Below, one piece after another: positions 56,810 through 64,000 of a stretch of 64,000 nt of DNA. Location: contig NZ_CAURXA010000004.1 of NCBI RefSeq assembly GCF_963528755.1, positions 186,001-250,000 on the forward strand, read 5' to 3'. The notes below the pieces were generated by a model. That model saw only the letters and a program-made list of their open reading frames with translations. It was not told the origin of the DNA and searched no databases. Each line of letters starts with the position of its first letter. Within the stretch, counting starts at the first letter, position 1. This DNA comes from Selenomonas sp963528755. GTDB lineage: Bacteria > Bacillota > Negativicutes > Selenomonadales > Selenomonadaceae. The position numbers and the translations under genes were made by a program.

Positions 56810-57515
56810 TACGGCAAGCTCGGTGTCGAGCGTCGCCGTGGCGAGCGAGGGGAAACTGCAGGCGGAAGTGACGGTTGAGGCGGGGCGCACGCATTCGGAG
56901 ACGCTTCTTTCGCATATCGAGGGGGCGCTCTCCTTCGCGGGCGTCGAGCGCTCGGCGCTCACGGGCGTCGCCGTGAGCATCGGCCCCGGCTCTTTCACGG
57001 GGCTTCGCATCGGCCTGGCGACAGCGAAGGCGATCGCTTACGGTCTGGGCATCCCGCTCGTCGGCGTCTCGACCTTGGCGGCGCTCGCGCTCGCCTTCCC
57101 CGTGCCGGACGTTCATACGCTCGTCTTGATGGACGCGCAGAAGGGAAACGCCTATGCAGGTCTCTACGAGTGGCGTGCTGGGAGTCTGCACGAGGTGCGT
57201 CCCGTGCGCGTCGCGCCGCTTGCCGAGGCGATCAGCGAGGCGGCGGACATGGGAAAGCCTGTATTGCTGACGGGCGAACTCGCAGTGAAGAAGCGGGCGC
57301 GTCTCGGAAATTTGCCCGACAATGTCACGCTCGCGCCCGCGCATCTTCTGACGGCGCGCGCCTCGCACGTTGCATGGCTCGGTATCGCGCGGCTTGCGGC
57401 GGGCGAGTGCGATGATCCCATGACGCTGGAGCCGTTCTACATTCGGCGCTCGGAGGCGGAGGTGCTTTGGGAGAAGCGCCATGGCAAAGAAAAGACGGAG
57501 GGGGCGTCATGCTGA
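56790..57515 (+). CDS. tsaB: tRNA t6A biosynthesis protein TsaB
   Basis: The product has 241 residues with an ASKHA-type fold (LAIDTASSVSSVAVA; GVAVSIGPGSFTGLRIGLAT). TsaB is the inactive paralogue of TsaD and forms the TsaB-TsaD scaffold. TTG 56790 is chosen because the domain begins there (SILAIDTA) and GGAGA is nine bases upstream within tsaE. Confidence 0.93.
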   Translation: MSILAIDTASSVSSVAVASEGKLQAEVTVEAGRTHSETLLSHIEGALSFAGVERSALTGVAVSIGPGSFTGLRIGLATAKAIAYGLGIPLVGVSTLAALALAFPVPDVHTLVLMDAQKGNAYAGLYEWRAGSLHEVRPVRVAPLAEAISEAADMGKPVLLTGELAVKKRARLGNLPDNVTLAPAHLLTARASHVAWLGIARLAAGECDDPMTLEPFYIRRSEAEVLWEKRHGKEKTEGASC

Positions 57516-58006
57516 CCTTTCGCAAGATGCTGCCCACGGACGCCGCTGCCGTCGAGAAGGTGGAGCTGGCGTGCTTTTCCATGCCGTGGTCGCGCGAGTC
57601 TTTCTGGGAGGAGGCCGCGCAGGAAGCGGCCTACTACCTGTTGGCGCTCGATGACGAAGAAATCATCGGTTACGTGGGTGTCTGGCTGCTCGGCGAGGAG
57701 GGCCACATCACGAACGTCGCCGTCGCGCCAGAGATGCGCCGGCGCGGCGTCGGCGCTGCGCTGCTCGCAGAACTCATGCGGATCGCCGTGGGGTGCAGCG
57801 TGCGCAGCATGACGCTTGAAGTGCGCCCGTCGAACGAGGCAGCGCTCGCGCTCTACAAGAAGTTTGGCTTTCGGAGTGTTGGCAGGCGGCCGCACTACTA
57901 TACGGACAACGCGGAGGATGCGGAAATTCTCTGGAACACGGACATCGAAGCGACGCTCGCCGCACTCGGAGAAGCGCAGGGGAAAGGAGATGAGGCGCAT
58001 GGATAA
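57509..58006 (+). CDS. rimI: Ribosomal-protein-alanine N-acetyltransferase RimI
   Basis: The product is a 165-residue GNAT acetyltransferase. The acetyl-CoA-binding loop is RRRGVGAALL. LEVRPSNEAALALYKKFGF and GRRPHYYTDNAEDAEIL are the RimI signatures. RimI acetylates the N-terminus of ribosomal protein S18. In Firmicutes it is usually encoded between tsaB and tsaD, as here. ATG 57509 follows ACGGAGGGGG and overlaps the end of tsaB. Confidence 0.93.
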   Translation: MLTFRKMLPTDAAAVEKVELACFSMPWSRESFWEEAAQEAAYYLLALDDEEIIGYVGVWLLGEEGHITNVAVAPEMRRRGVGAALLAELMRIAVGCSVRSMTLEVRPSNEAALALYKKFGFRSVGRRPHYYTDNAEDAEILWNTDIEATLAALGEAQGKGDEAHG

Positions 58007-59030
58007 GGACATCTTGACGCTTGCCATCGAGACGAGCTGCGACGAGACGTCCGCTGCCGTGCTGCGCGGCGGACGCGAAATCTTGTCGAACATCATCGCG
58101 ACGCAGATCCCCGTGCATCAAAAGTACGGCGGCGTCGTGCCCGAGATTGCGTCGCGCTGTCATATCGTGAACATCATGCCCGTCATCGACGAGGCGCTCA
58201 AGGAGGCGGGCGTTGCCAAGGGGGAGATTGGTCAAGTTGCCGTCACCTACGGGCCGGGGCTTGTCGGTGCACTGCTCGTCGGTGTCGCCGCCGCCAAGGG
58301 GCTTTCCTTCTCGCTCGGCGTGCCGCTCATCGGCGTCAATCATCTAGAAGGCCATATCTTTGCGAATTTCTTGAGCTCGCCGGAGCTAAAGCCGCCGTTT
58401 GTGGCGCTCGTCGCTTCGGGTGGGCACACGGCGCTCGTCCACGTCAAGGACTACAACCATTTCACCTTGCTCGGGCAGACGCGCGACGATGCGGCGGGCG
58501 AGGCGTTTGACAAGGTGGCTCGCGTGCTCGGGCTGCCCTATCCGGGCGGCCCCGAGATCGATCGCCTCGCGAAAGAGGGCGACGCCTCGGCCATCGACTT
58601 TCCGCGCGCCTTGGAAGAAGAGGGCAACTACGAGTTCAGTTTCAGCGGCCTGAAATCTGCCGTCTTAAACTATCTGAACTCGATGAAACTCAAGAAGATC
58701 GAGGTCCATGCCGCCGACGTCGCAGCGTCGTTTCAGAACGCCGTCGTCGAGACGCTCGTCGAGAAGTCGCTCGCGGCTCTGCGCGAGACGGGGCTGAGGA
58801 CGCTGGTTTTGGCGGGCGGCGTCGCGGCGAACAGCTCGCTCGAAGGGCGGCTTCGCCAGGCGGCGGCGGAGAGTGGCGTCGAGTTCCATTATCCGGGGCT
58901 TCGGCTCTGCACGGACAATGCGGCGATGATCGGCTGCCGCGCCTACTATCAGGCTCTGGCGGGCGGCTTCGCAGACTCTCATCTGAACGCCGTGCCGGGG
59001 CTTTCGCTGCGCGATGTGGGCGGGGAGTGA
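57999..59030 (+). CDS. tsaD: tRNA N6-threonylcarbamoyladenosine transferase TsaD
   Basis: The product has 343 residues, as usual. The family start LAIETSCDETSAAVL, the metal-binding NHLEGHIFAN, ASGGHTALV, PYPGGPEIDRLA and GGVAANSSL are all present. It transfers the threonylcarbamoyl group to A37 of ANN-decoding tRNAs. ATG 57999 overlaps rimI by eight bases after GGAGATGAGG. Last gene of the operon. Confidence 0.96.
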   Translation: MDKDILTLAIETSCDETSAAVLRGGREILSNIIATQIPVHQKYGGVVPEIASRCHIVNIMPVIDEALKEAGVAKGEIGQVAVTYGPGLVGALLVGVAAAKGLSFSLGVPLIGVNHLEGHIFANFLSSPELKPPFVALVASGGHTALVHVKDYNHFTLLGQTRDDAAGEAFDKVARVLGLPYPGGPEIDRLAKEGDASAIDFPRALEEEGNYEFSFSGLKSAVLNYLNSMKLKKIEVHAADVAASFQNAVVETLVEKSLAALRETGLRTLVLAGGVAANSSLEGRLRQAAAESGVEFHYPGLRLCTDNAAMIGCRAYYQALAGGFADSHLNAVPGLSLRDVGGE

Positions 59031-59136
59031 AGCATGTTTCCGATGCCCGCTGTGCGATGGACGAAAGACACCGCAAGAGCGATGATTCCTAGCGTTTCGC
59101 TCGGTCATTCTCCAAGAAATGGCAAAATAATTTCAG

Positions 59137-59165
59137 TTGCGCTTTTTGTTTGAATCTGCTAGAAT
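59137..59165 (+). promoter_or_regulatory. Putative promoter of the zinc-ribbon gene
   Basis: TTGCGC at 59137-59142 and TAGAAT at 59160-59165 are separated by 17 bases, leaving a leader of about 90 bases. Confidence 0.5.
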
Positions 59166-59261
59166 AGGTAGGCAAGCGCAGGTTTGGACATGCCAAGCCG
59201 TCGGTGCGTGCAGCGTCCGAGAAGGACGTTTTCACATAATTATCAGCAAGGGAGATATTTC

Positions 59262-59549
59262 ATGGAGTTCCAGGACAGGACATTGGTTTGCAAGGATTGT
59301 GGCAAGGAGTTCACGTTCACCGCAGGTGAGCAGGAGTTCTACAAGGAGAAAGGGTTTGAAAATGATCCGGTTCGCTGCCGCGACTGCCGCGGAAAGAGAC
59401 GCCGCAGCCATGATGGCGACAACGGTGAGCGCACGATGTTCCAGGTGACATGCGCCGCTTGCGGCAAGGAGACGGAAGTTCCGTTCGAGCCGAAGGATGA
59501 CCGCCCGGTCTACTGCCGCGATTGCTTCGCTGCCAGAAGAGGCAGGTAA
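59262..59549 (+). CDS. Small zinc-ribbon protein with two CxxC-x-CxxC modules
   Basis: The product has 95 residues. The first module CKDCGKEFTF...CRDCRGKRR and the second CAACGKETEV...CRDCFAARR each have four cysteines in zinc-ribbon spacing. The linker is rich in Arg and Asp. Proteins like this occur widely in Firmicutes and related phyla; their role is unknown, with nucleic-acid or ribosome binding likely. ATG 59262 has AAGGGAGA upstream. An earlier in-frame ATG at 59184 lacks a good site. Confidence 0.85.
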   Translation: MEFQDRTLVCKDCGKEFTFTAGEQEFYKEKGFENDPVRCRDCRGKRRRSHDGDNGERTMFQVTCAACGKETEVPFEPKDDRPVYCRDCFAARRGR

Positions 59550-59649
59550 GCCAAGCTTTGCATGCTTTTGCCCGATGGAAGCCTGCGGGATGGTTTCCTT
59601 TCTCGGATAAGACGCAAACTTTCGTAGCATAAGGTACAGTCTTCTCTTG

Positions 59650-59685
59650 TTTTATATGCTAAGATGGTAAGGATGGCATATAAAA
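59650..59685. promoter_or_regulatory. Perfect inverted repeat before the flavodoxin gene
   Basis: TTTTATATGC (59650-59659) and GCATATAAAA (59676-59685) are exact reverse complements separated by 16 bases, and end 19 bases before the flavodoxin start. This looks like an operator for a dimeric regulator, or a loop structure in the leader. Confidence 0.5.
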
Positions 59686-59704
59686 TGGGAGGAGACTGTT
59701 TTTT

Positions 59705-60250
59705 ATGAAAGAATGGTGCGTGATTTATTCGTCGCTTACGGGAAATACGAAGCTTGTCGCCGAAGCGATGGCAGAGGAAGCAGACGCCGACCTCTTCTCG
59801 GTGGAGAAAGTGCCGGAAGACCTCTCGGGCTACGAGGCCGTGGCGCTCGGCTACTGGCTGCGGCTCGGTGCGCCCGATCCGAAGATGCTCGCGCTCCTGC
59901 CAAAGATCGAGGGCAAGGATGTCGTATTTTTCCAGACGCACGGTACAGATCCAGGCAGCGAGCATGCCGTTACAGCGTTCGCGCGTGCAGGATATGCGCT
60001 CGGCGCGGACTGCTATATCGCGGGCACATTCTCCTGCCAGGGCAAGATCAATCCGAAGATTGTAGAAAAGCGCAAGAAGGAAGCTGCAGCAGAGGATGAC
60101 CCGCACGCGGGAAAGAAGGCGCAGGCGCGCTGGCAGAGAGCTGCGAGCCACCCCGATGCTGAGGATCTGCAAAGAGCGCACGATTTCATGCGCGTGATGC
60201 TGGAGAAGCGGCTGAAGCGAAAGGCGCGGCTGGAAGCGGGCAAGATGTAA
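59705..60250 (+). CDS. Flavodoxin-family protein
   Basis: The product has 181 residues. The FMN phosphate-binding loop is IYSSLTGNTKLVAEAM at the N-terminus. LGYWLRLGAPDP and FFQTHGTDPGSEHA are further flavodoxin-fold segments. The C-terminal ~50 residues are a basic helical extension beyond the usual flavodoxin end. It probably carries electrons in the cytoplasm. GGGAGGAGAC is the ribosome-binding site. Its partner cannot be named. Confidence 0.88.
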   Translation: MKEWCVIYSSLTGNTKLVAEAMAEEADADLFSVEKVPEDLSGYEAVALGYWLRLGAPDPKMLALLPKIEGKDVVFFQTHGTDPGSEHAVTAFARAGYALGADCYIAGTFSCQGKINPKIVEKRKKEAAAEDDPHAGKKAQARWQRAASHPDAEDLQRAHDFMRVMLEKRLKRKARLEAGKM

Positions 60251-60265
60251 TATGGGTGAAGTGCA

Positions 60266-60296
60266 GGGGGAGTGTACATGAACGCTTCCCCTTTTT
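60266..60296 (+). terminator. Terminator after the flavodoxin gene
   Basis: GGGGGAGTGT (60266-60275) pairs with ACGCTTCCCC (60282-60291, with two G-U pairs), followed by TTTTT. Confidence 0.88.
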
Positions 60297-60347
60297 ACGT
60301 TCTTGTGCTATACTTTCCTTAATAATTTCTTATGGAGGCGGTGGCTG

Positions 60348-61463
60348 ATGGAGAGGAAGATCCTCTTGAATCCGGGTCCGGCGACGACGACAGATACAGT
60401 GAAAATGGCACAGGTCGTGCCCGATATTTGCCCGCGCGAAGAAGAATTCGGCGCCATCATGCGCGAGGTCGCGCAGGGGCTTTTGAAGATCGTTCATGCC
60501 GATGCGAAGGCGTTTTCGTGCGTGCTCTTCTGCGGCTCCGGTACGCTCAACATGGACGTGTGCCTGAATTCGCTCTTGCCTGCGCAAAAGAAGGTGCTCA
60601 TCGTCAACAACGGCGCGTATTCGGCGCGTGCCGTCGATATATGCCGCGCCTACGGGCTGGCGCATATCGACCTGCGCTTTTCCGTCGAAGACGTGCCTGA
60701 CCTCAAAGCGATCGAGCGTGCGCTCGCGGACGATCCCGACATCGCTCTCGTCTATACGACGCACCACGAGACGGGCACGGGCGTCCTGAATCCCGTCCGC
60801 GAGATCGGTGCGCTTGCGCATGCACACGGCGCGGCGTTCGTCGTCGATACGACTTCGACGTATGCGATGCTGCCCTTTTCAATGGAGGAGGCGAACATCG
60901 ACTTCTGCATGGCGTCGGCGCAGAAGGGTATACAGGCGATGACGGGGCTTTCCTTTGTCATCGGCCGCACCTCGCTCATCGAGGCGTCGAAGGATTATCC
61001 CGTGCGCTCGTATTACTGCAACCTCTACCAGCAGTACGCGTACTTTGAAAAGACGGGACAGATGCAGTTCACGCCGCCCGTGCAGACGATCTATGCTGCG
61101 AAGCAGGCGCTCGCCGAATACTTCGCCGAGGGCGAGGCGGCGAAGGCGGCGCGTCATGCGCGGGTGGCGCAGGCGATTCATCGCGGGCTTGCAGCCCTGG
61201 GGCTGAAGGAGGCGATCCGCCCGGAGATTCAGTCGGGACTCGTCGTCTCCGTGCTTTATCCTGCGGATGAGCAATGGGATTTTGACCGTGTGCACGACTA
61301 CTGCTATGCGCATGGCTTCACGATCTATCCAGGCAAGATGCAGGAGAAGGGGACGTTTCGCCTGTGCGCGCTCGGCGCGGTCGACGAGGCGGATATTGAG
61401 AAGTTTTTCCGCGTGCTGAGAGAAGCTCTTGTGGAATTGGGCATGATTTTGCCGAAGGGATGA
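60348..61463 (+). CDS. 2-aminoethylphosphonate aminotransferase-like enzyme
   Basis: The product is a 371-residue class V PLP aminotransferase. ILLNPGPATTTDTVKMA is the family start, CGSGTLNMDVCLNSLL and THHETGTGVLNPV bind cofactor and substrate, and the PLP lysine lies in ASAQKGIQAMTGL. The closest families are PhnW and AEPT. Together with the phosphonopyruvate decarboxylase downstream it should interconvert phosphonoacetaldehyde and 2-aminoethylphosphonate. Here synthesis is more likely than breakdown, because no phosphonatase is nearby. ATG 60348 follows GGAGG at nine bases. Confidence 0.88.
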   Translation: MERKILLNPGPATTTDTVKMAQVVPDICPREEEFGAIMREVAQGLLKIVHADAKAFSCVLFCGSGTLNMDVCLNSLLPAQKKVLIVNNGAYSARAVDICRAYGLAHIDLRFSVEDVPDLKAIERALADDPDIALVYTTHHETGTGVLNPVREIGALAHAHGAAFVVDTTSTYAMLPFSMEEANIDFCMASAQKGIQAMTGLSFVIGRTSLIEASKDYPVRSYYCNLYQQYAYFEKTGQMQFTPPVQTIYAAKQALAEYFAEGEAAKAARHARVAQAIHRGLAALGLKEAIRPEIQSGLVVSVLYPADEQWDFDRVHDYCYAHGFTIYPGKMQEKGTFRLCALGAVDEADIEKFFRVLREALVELGMILPKG

Positions 61464-61499
61464 AACGGCAATGAATGGGACAGGAGAGACAGAAGACAG

Positions 61500-62228
61500 A
61501 TGAATCGCTGGCAGGAAATCTGGAATAAGAGAAGTGCACAGCTTGCAGGCATTGATCGCTCGGACAAGCGGGCGATGCTCTTGGAACTCAAGCGCATCAA
61601 TGGCTTTGATGTGACGGGCGGTGGTATACCGTATGAATCACTTCTAAAGCAGTACGAGGAAACGAAGGCGGCGCTTCGTCTGCCTGCAGGCGGCAGCATA
61701 TTCGAAGTCGGCTGCGGTGCGGGAGCAAACCTCTGGCTCTTTCGACTCGATGGTTTCGCTGTCGGTGGTCTCGATTATTCGGAGAAGCTTATTTCTATCA
61801 TGAGGGACGTATTTGCTGAAGGAACCCTGCGGGAAAGCCTTTGTGATGAAGCGAAAAATCTGCCTACGAAAGAAAAATATGACGGTGTGCTAGCGAATAG
61901 TGTCTTCTCTTATTTTCCCGATGAATCCTATGCGGAAACCGTGCTGGAAAAGATGCTCGAAAAGACATGCGGCAGCATCGTCCTTCTCGACGTGCATGAC
62001 GCGGAGAAGAGAGCGGATTTTCTGAGTGCACGCCGTATGATCGATCCGGACTACGACGAGCGGTATAAGAACCTTGACAAGTTCTTTTACCAGAGGTCGT
62101 TCTTTGATGAATTTGCCCAAAAGCATGATCTGTCCATTGTCTTTGCAGATTCGACGATCGAAGGTTATTGGAACAATCCGTTCATCTATCATGTATATTT
62201 CCATCGCAAGGAAGAGTCAGAGAGATGA
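61500..62228 (+). CDS. Class I SAM-dependent methyltransferase
   Basis: The product has 242 residues. Methyltransferase motif I appears as FEVGCGAGANLWLF, with LDYSEKLI (motif II), and VLANSVFSYFP after it. The N-terminus MNRWQEIWNKRSAQL is common in small-molecule methyltransferases. It sits between the two phosphonate genes with short gaps, so it may methylate the aminoethylphosphonate or its carrier; N-methylated forms are known in nature. This is an inference. Confidence 0.82.
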   Translation: MNRWQEIWNKRSAQLAGIDRSDKRAMLLELKRINGFDVTGGGIPYESLLKQYEETKAALRLPAGGSIFEVGCGAGANLWLFRLDGFAVGGLDYSEKLISIMRDVFAEGTLRESLCDEAKNLPTKEKYDGVLANSVFSYFPDESYAETVLEKMLEKTCGSIVLLDVHDAEKRADFLSARRMIDPDYDERYKNLDKFFYQRSFFDEFAQKHDLSIVFADSTIEGYWNNPFIYHVYFHRKEESER

Positions 62229-62252
62229 TCTGCGGGAGAAGGGGGAGGTATT

Positions 62253-63371
62253 ATGCAGGCGACGGAGTTTTTGGACATCTTGGGCGCAGACTTTTTCGTC
62301 GGAGTGCCTGACTCGCAGCTGCGCGCTCTTTGCGACGCCTTGATGGAGCGATACGGCAATCATGCGCCGCACATCATCGCGGCGAACGAGGGGACGGCGG
62401 CGGGAATCGCGGCGGGGTATTATCTCGCGACAGGTCGCTCGCCGCTCGTCTATTTGCAGAACAGCGGTGAGGGCAACATCGTCAATGCGCTCGCGTCGCT
62501 GCTGCACGAGAAGGCATATGCGATCCCGCTGATCTTCGTCATTGGCTGGCGCGGCGAGCCGGGCGTGAAGGACGAGCCGCAGCACGCCTATCAGGGCGAG
62601 GTGACGCTTCCGCTGCTTAAACTTTTGCAGGTCGAGCATTTCGTGCTCGCGAAGGAGACGCGAGGGGAAGACGTGCGCGCCGCTATGGAACGCTTCCGCT
62701 CGTCCTTGGAGGAAGAGCGCTCGGTGGCCTTCGTCGTTCGAAAGGGCGCGCTCACGCACGACACGAAGGTTTCCTACAAAAACGGCTATAGGCTGCGCCG
62801 TGAGGAGGCGATTCGCACGATCCTCGATGCCGCAGACGAGGGCGATGTCTTCGTCTCGACGACGGGCAAAGCGAGCCGCGAGCTTTTCGAGCTTCGCGAG
62901 GCGCGCGGCGAGGGGCATGAGCGCGATTTTTTGACGATCGGCTCGATGGGGCACAGCTCGTCCATCGCGCTCGGCATCGCGCTCGAAAAGAAGGGGCGGC
63001 GCACGTGGTGCCTAGACGGCGATGGCGCCTTCCTCATGCACATGGGCGCGGCCGCCGTCATTGCTGCCGCAAAGCCATCGAACTTCTGCCACGTCGTCTT
63101 GAACAACGAGGCGCACGAGAGCGTCGGCGGCATGCCGACGGCGGCTTCCTCTATTGATTTCCCGGCGCTCGCGCGTGCGCTTGGCTATGCCGCCGCGTGG
63201 CGTGCGAAAGATGGCGAGGAGATTGCCGCCGCCTTGGAGGAGATGAAAGGGCAGGCAGGACCGTGCTTTTTGGAGGTGCGTTGCGCCGTCGGCTCGCGTG
63301 CCGACCTCGGCCGGCCGACGATCCCTCCAAAGGCCAACAAGCTAGCAATGATGCGCTTTCTCGGCTATTAA
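62253..63371 (+). CDS. ppd: Phosphonopyruvate decarboxylase
   Basis: The product is a 372-residue ThDP-dependent enzyme. The N-terminal domain (LGADFFVGVPDSQLRALCDA; ANEGTAAGIAAGYYLATGR) and the C-terminal ThDP-binding motif (GDGAFLMHMGAAAVIA ending LNNEAHESVGGM) match Ppd. It removes CO2 from phosphonopyruvate to give phosphonoacetaldehyde, the step that drives C-P bond synthesis forward. PEP mutase, normally adjacent, is not in the window, and the gene before the aminotransferase is an unrelated flavodoxin. GGGGGAGG precedes the start. Confidence 0.93.
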   Translation: MQATEFLDILGADFFVGVPDSQLRALCDALMERYGNHAPHIIAANEGTAAGIAAGYYLATGRSPLVYLQNSGEGNIVNALASLLHEKAYAIPLIFVIGWRGEPGVKDEPQHAYQGEVTLPLLKLLQVEHFVLAKETRGEDVRAAMERFRSSLEEERSVAFVVRKGALTHDTKVSYKNGYRLRREEAIRTILDAADEGDVFVSTTGKASRELFELREARGEGHERDFLTIGSMGHSSSIALGIALEKKGRRTWCLDGDGAFLMHMGAAAVIAAAKPSNFCHVVLNNEAHESVGGMPTAASSIDFPALARALGYAAAWRAKDGEEIAAALEEMKGQAGPCFLEVRCAVGSRADLGRPTIPPKANKLAMMRFLGY

Positions 63372-63399
63372 TTGATAATATATACTGCCCGATATACCC

Positions 63400-63428
63400 T
63401 TGACAAATGGTAGGATAATCAGTATGAT
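63400..63428 (+). promoter_or_regulatory. Putative promoter of the small membrane-protein gene
   Basis: A perfect TTGACA (63400-63405) and TATGAT (63423-63428) are separated by 17 bases, with a leader of about 80 bases. Confidence 0.7.
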
Positions 63429-63511
63429 AGAAAAAGACGTTGACGCGAAGAGAGTGCCGAAGGAGCGGTCTTTCGGGTCGACACTTTTTGAATTTTAGGA
63501 GGATGAATATC

Positions 63512-63730
63512 ATGGGTACGATTTTTTCTAAGAGCGATTTCTGGATTGGTCTTGCTGTCGGCGCTGTCGCAGGCGTTTTTGGCTACCGCTTCATGCAGGA
63601 GCGCGAGCAGCAGATGATGGCGATTCAGCAGGGCGCTCCTGCGGCGCAGGTGCCGCTTGCTGAGCTTCAGCGCCAGAAGGAAGAGCTTGAGGATCTCATC
63701 GCTGCGCAGGAAGCCGGCGCGAACCAGTAA
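63512..63730 (+). CDS. Small membrane protein (one helix and a coiled tail)
   Basis: The product has 72 residues. After a short start, a glycine/alanine-rich transmembrane helix (~10-27, WIGLAVGAVAGVFGYRF) is followed by a Gln/Glu-rich helical tail (~35-66). It resembles small YtxH-like proteins in outline, but I do not recognise a family. ATG 63512 has AGGAGG nine bases upstream; an ATG at 63503 abuts that site. Confidence 0.75.
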   Translation: MGTIFSKSDFWIGLAVGAVAGVFGYRFMQEREQQMMAIQQGAPAAQVPLAELQRQKEELEDLIAAQEAGANQ

Positions 63731-63742
63731 GGGAAACATAAG

Positions 63743-63802
63743 AGGGGCTGCGACAGGCAAATGCTCGTATCGTCATGGCATATTGCGTGCGCAGCCCCTT
63801 TC
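63743..63802 (+). terminator. Hairpin after the small membrane-protein gene
   Basis: AGGGGCTGCG (63743-63752) pairs perfectly with CGCAGCCCCT (63790-63799), followed by TT. The loop is long (about 37 bases) and may hold a smaller hairpin. Confidence 0.7.
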
Positions 63803-63843
63803 CTGTTTTGCTGTTGATAACGAATTGCATGAAGGAGGACGCT

Positions 63844-64000
63844 ATGGCAAAGGTTTCTTTGGGCTTGCCGCTGGCAGCGGCTGCCGCAGGCACGGTCGTG
63901 ACGCTCTTTGTTCCGGCGAAGCGTCTGCATATCGTCTGCGGCGCAGCATGGGCGGCACTCTCGCTCGTTCACGTTTGGCAGTATCGCAGGAGGCTCGCGC
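63844..64000 (+). CDS. Small hydrophobic protein, cut by the window edge (partial)
   Basis: The start at 63844 has GGAGG five bases upstream. The 52 visible codons give two hydrophobic helices (LGLPLAAAAAGTVVTLFV; LHIVCGAAWAALSLVHVW) followed by YRRRLA. The frame is open at the window end. It is a membrane protein of unknown family and is probably functionally linked with the small protein before it. Confidence 0.65.
   Translation, partial: MAKVSLGLPLAAAAAGTVVTLFVPAKRLHIVCGAAWAALSLVHVWQYRRRLA

Noticed and set aside
1..64000. CRISPR arrays, tRNA and rRNA genes
   Set aside because: No regularly spaced repeats, no tRNA-like cloverleaf ends and no rRNA sequence were noticed; I could not run a dedicated scan.

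Overview
The window looks like chromosome of a diderm Firmicute of the class Negativicutes, most likely Selenomonas or a close relative. It encodes an outer membrane (TamB, BamA, OmpH/Skp-like proteins, LpxD and a late acyltransferase of lipid A). It also carries typical Firmicutes genes: YaaR, RicT, AbrB, a YabE-type 3D-domain protein, the SCIFF peptide with its maturase, and reverse rubrerythrin. The backbone is GC-rich. The glycosyltransferase array at 21-36 kb is visibly richer in A+T.

Layout. (1) 1-11.3 kb is an outer-membrane biogenesis block: the end of tamB, a sigma-70 family factor with a downstream membrane protein, bamA, an unrecognised exported protein, three OmpH-like proteins in a row, lpxD and an LpxL/HtrB-type acyltransferase. 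(2) 11.4-19.5 kb follows the order of the B. subtilis yaaR-holB-ricT-rsmI-abrB-metS-tatD-yabE region, without yabA, yabB and yazA, and ends with an unknown minus-strand gene. (3) 19.6-21.3 kb holds an amino-acid permease with a repeat in its leader and a 168-bp imperfect palindrome at its 3' end. (4) 21.3-36.4 kb is an array of five large modular glycosyltransferase paralogues. Three have the order GT2, StrF-like, left-handed beta-helix, GT2; two lack the first GT2. An RfbF-like cytidylyltransferase sits inside the array, and decayed pieces of related genes sit inside and at its end. (5) 36.4-46.6 kb has two FkbM methyltransferases, then a tightly packed operon: aldolase, SDR, acetolactate-synthase-like ThDP enzyme, glyoxalase-fold protein, 3-dehydroquinate-synthase-like cyclase, radical SAM/SPASM protein and an epimerase/dehydratase. 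(6) 46.5-48.2 kb is the SCIFF ranthipeptide precursor and its radical SAM maturase, separated by a terminator hairpin. (7) 48.3-54.9 kb has another double-GT2 protein and a four-gene operon for four-carbon acid sugars (DeoR, DUF1537 kinase, PdxA2, GntP permease). (8) 55-59 kb has a reverse rubrerythrin and the tsaE-tsaB-rimI-tsaD operon for t6A. (9) 59.2-64 kb has a zinc-ribbon protein, a flavodoxin, 2-aminoethylphosphonate biosynthesis genes (aminotransferase, methyltransferase, phosphonopyruvate decarboxylase; PEP mutase is not in the window), and two small membrane proteins, the second cut by the window edge.

How the genes may work together. Regions 4, 5 and 9 all point to the cell surface: glycan assembly, synthesis of an unusual sugar or carbocycle, and a phosphonate substituent. 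The 36-46 kb operon, whose product cannot be read from the sequence, is the best candidate for an undescribed pathway. The modular glycosyltransferase array is the best candidate for an undescribed assembly machine. No tRNA, rRNA, CRISPR array, prophage or transposase was seen.
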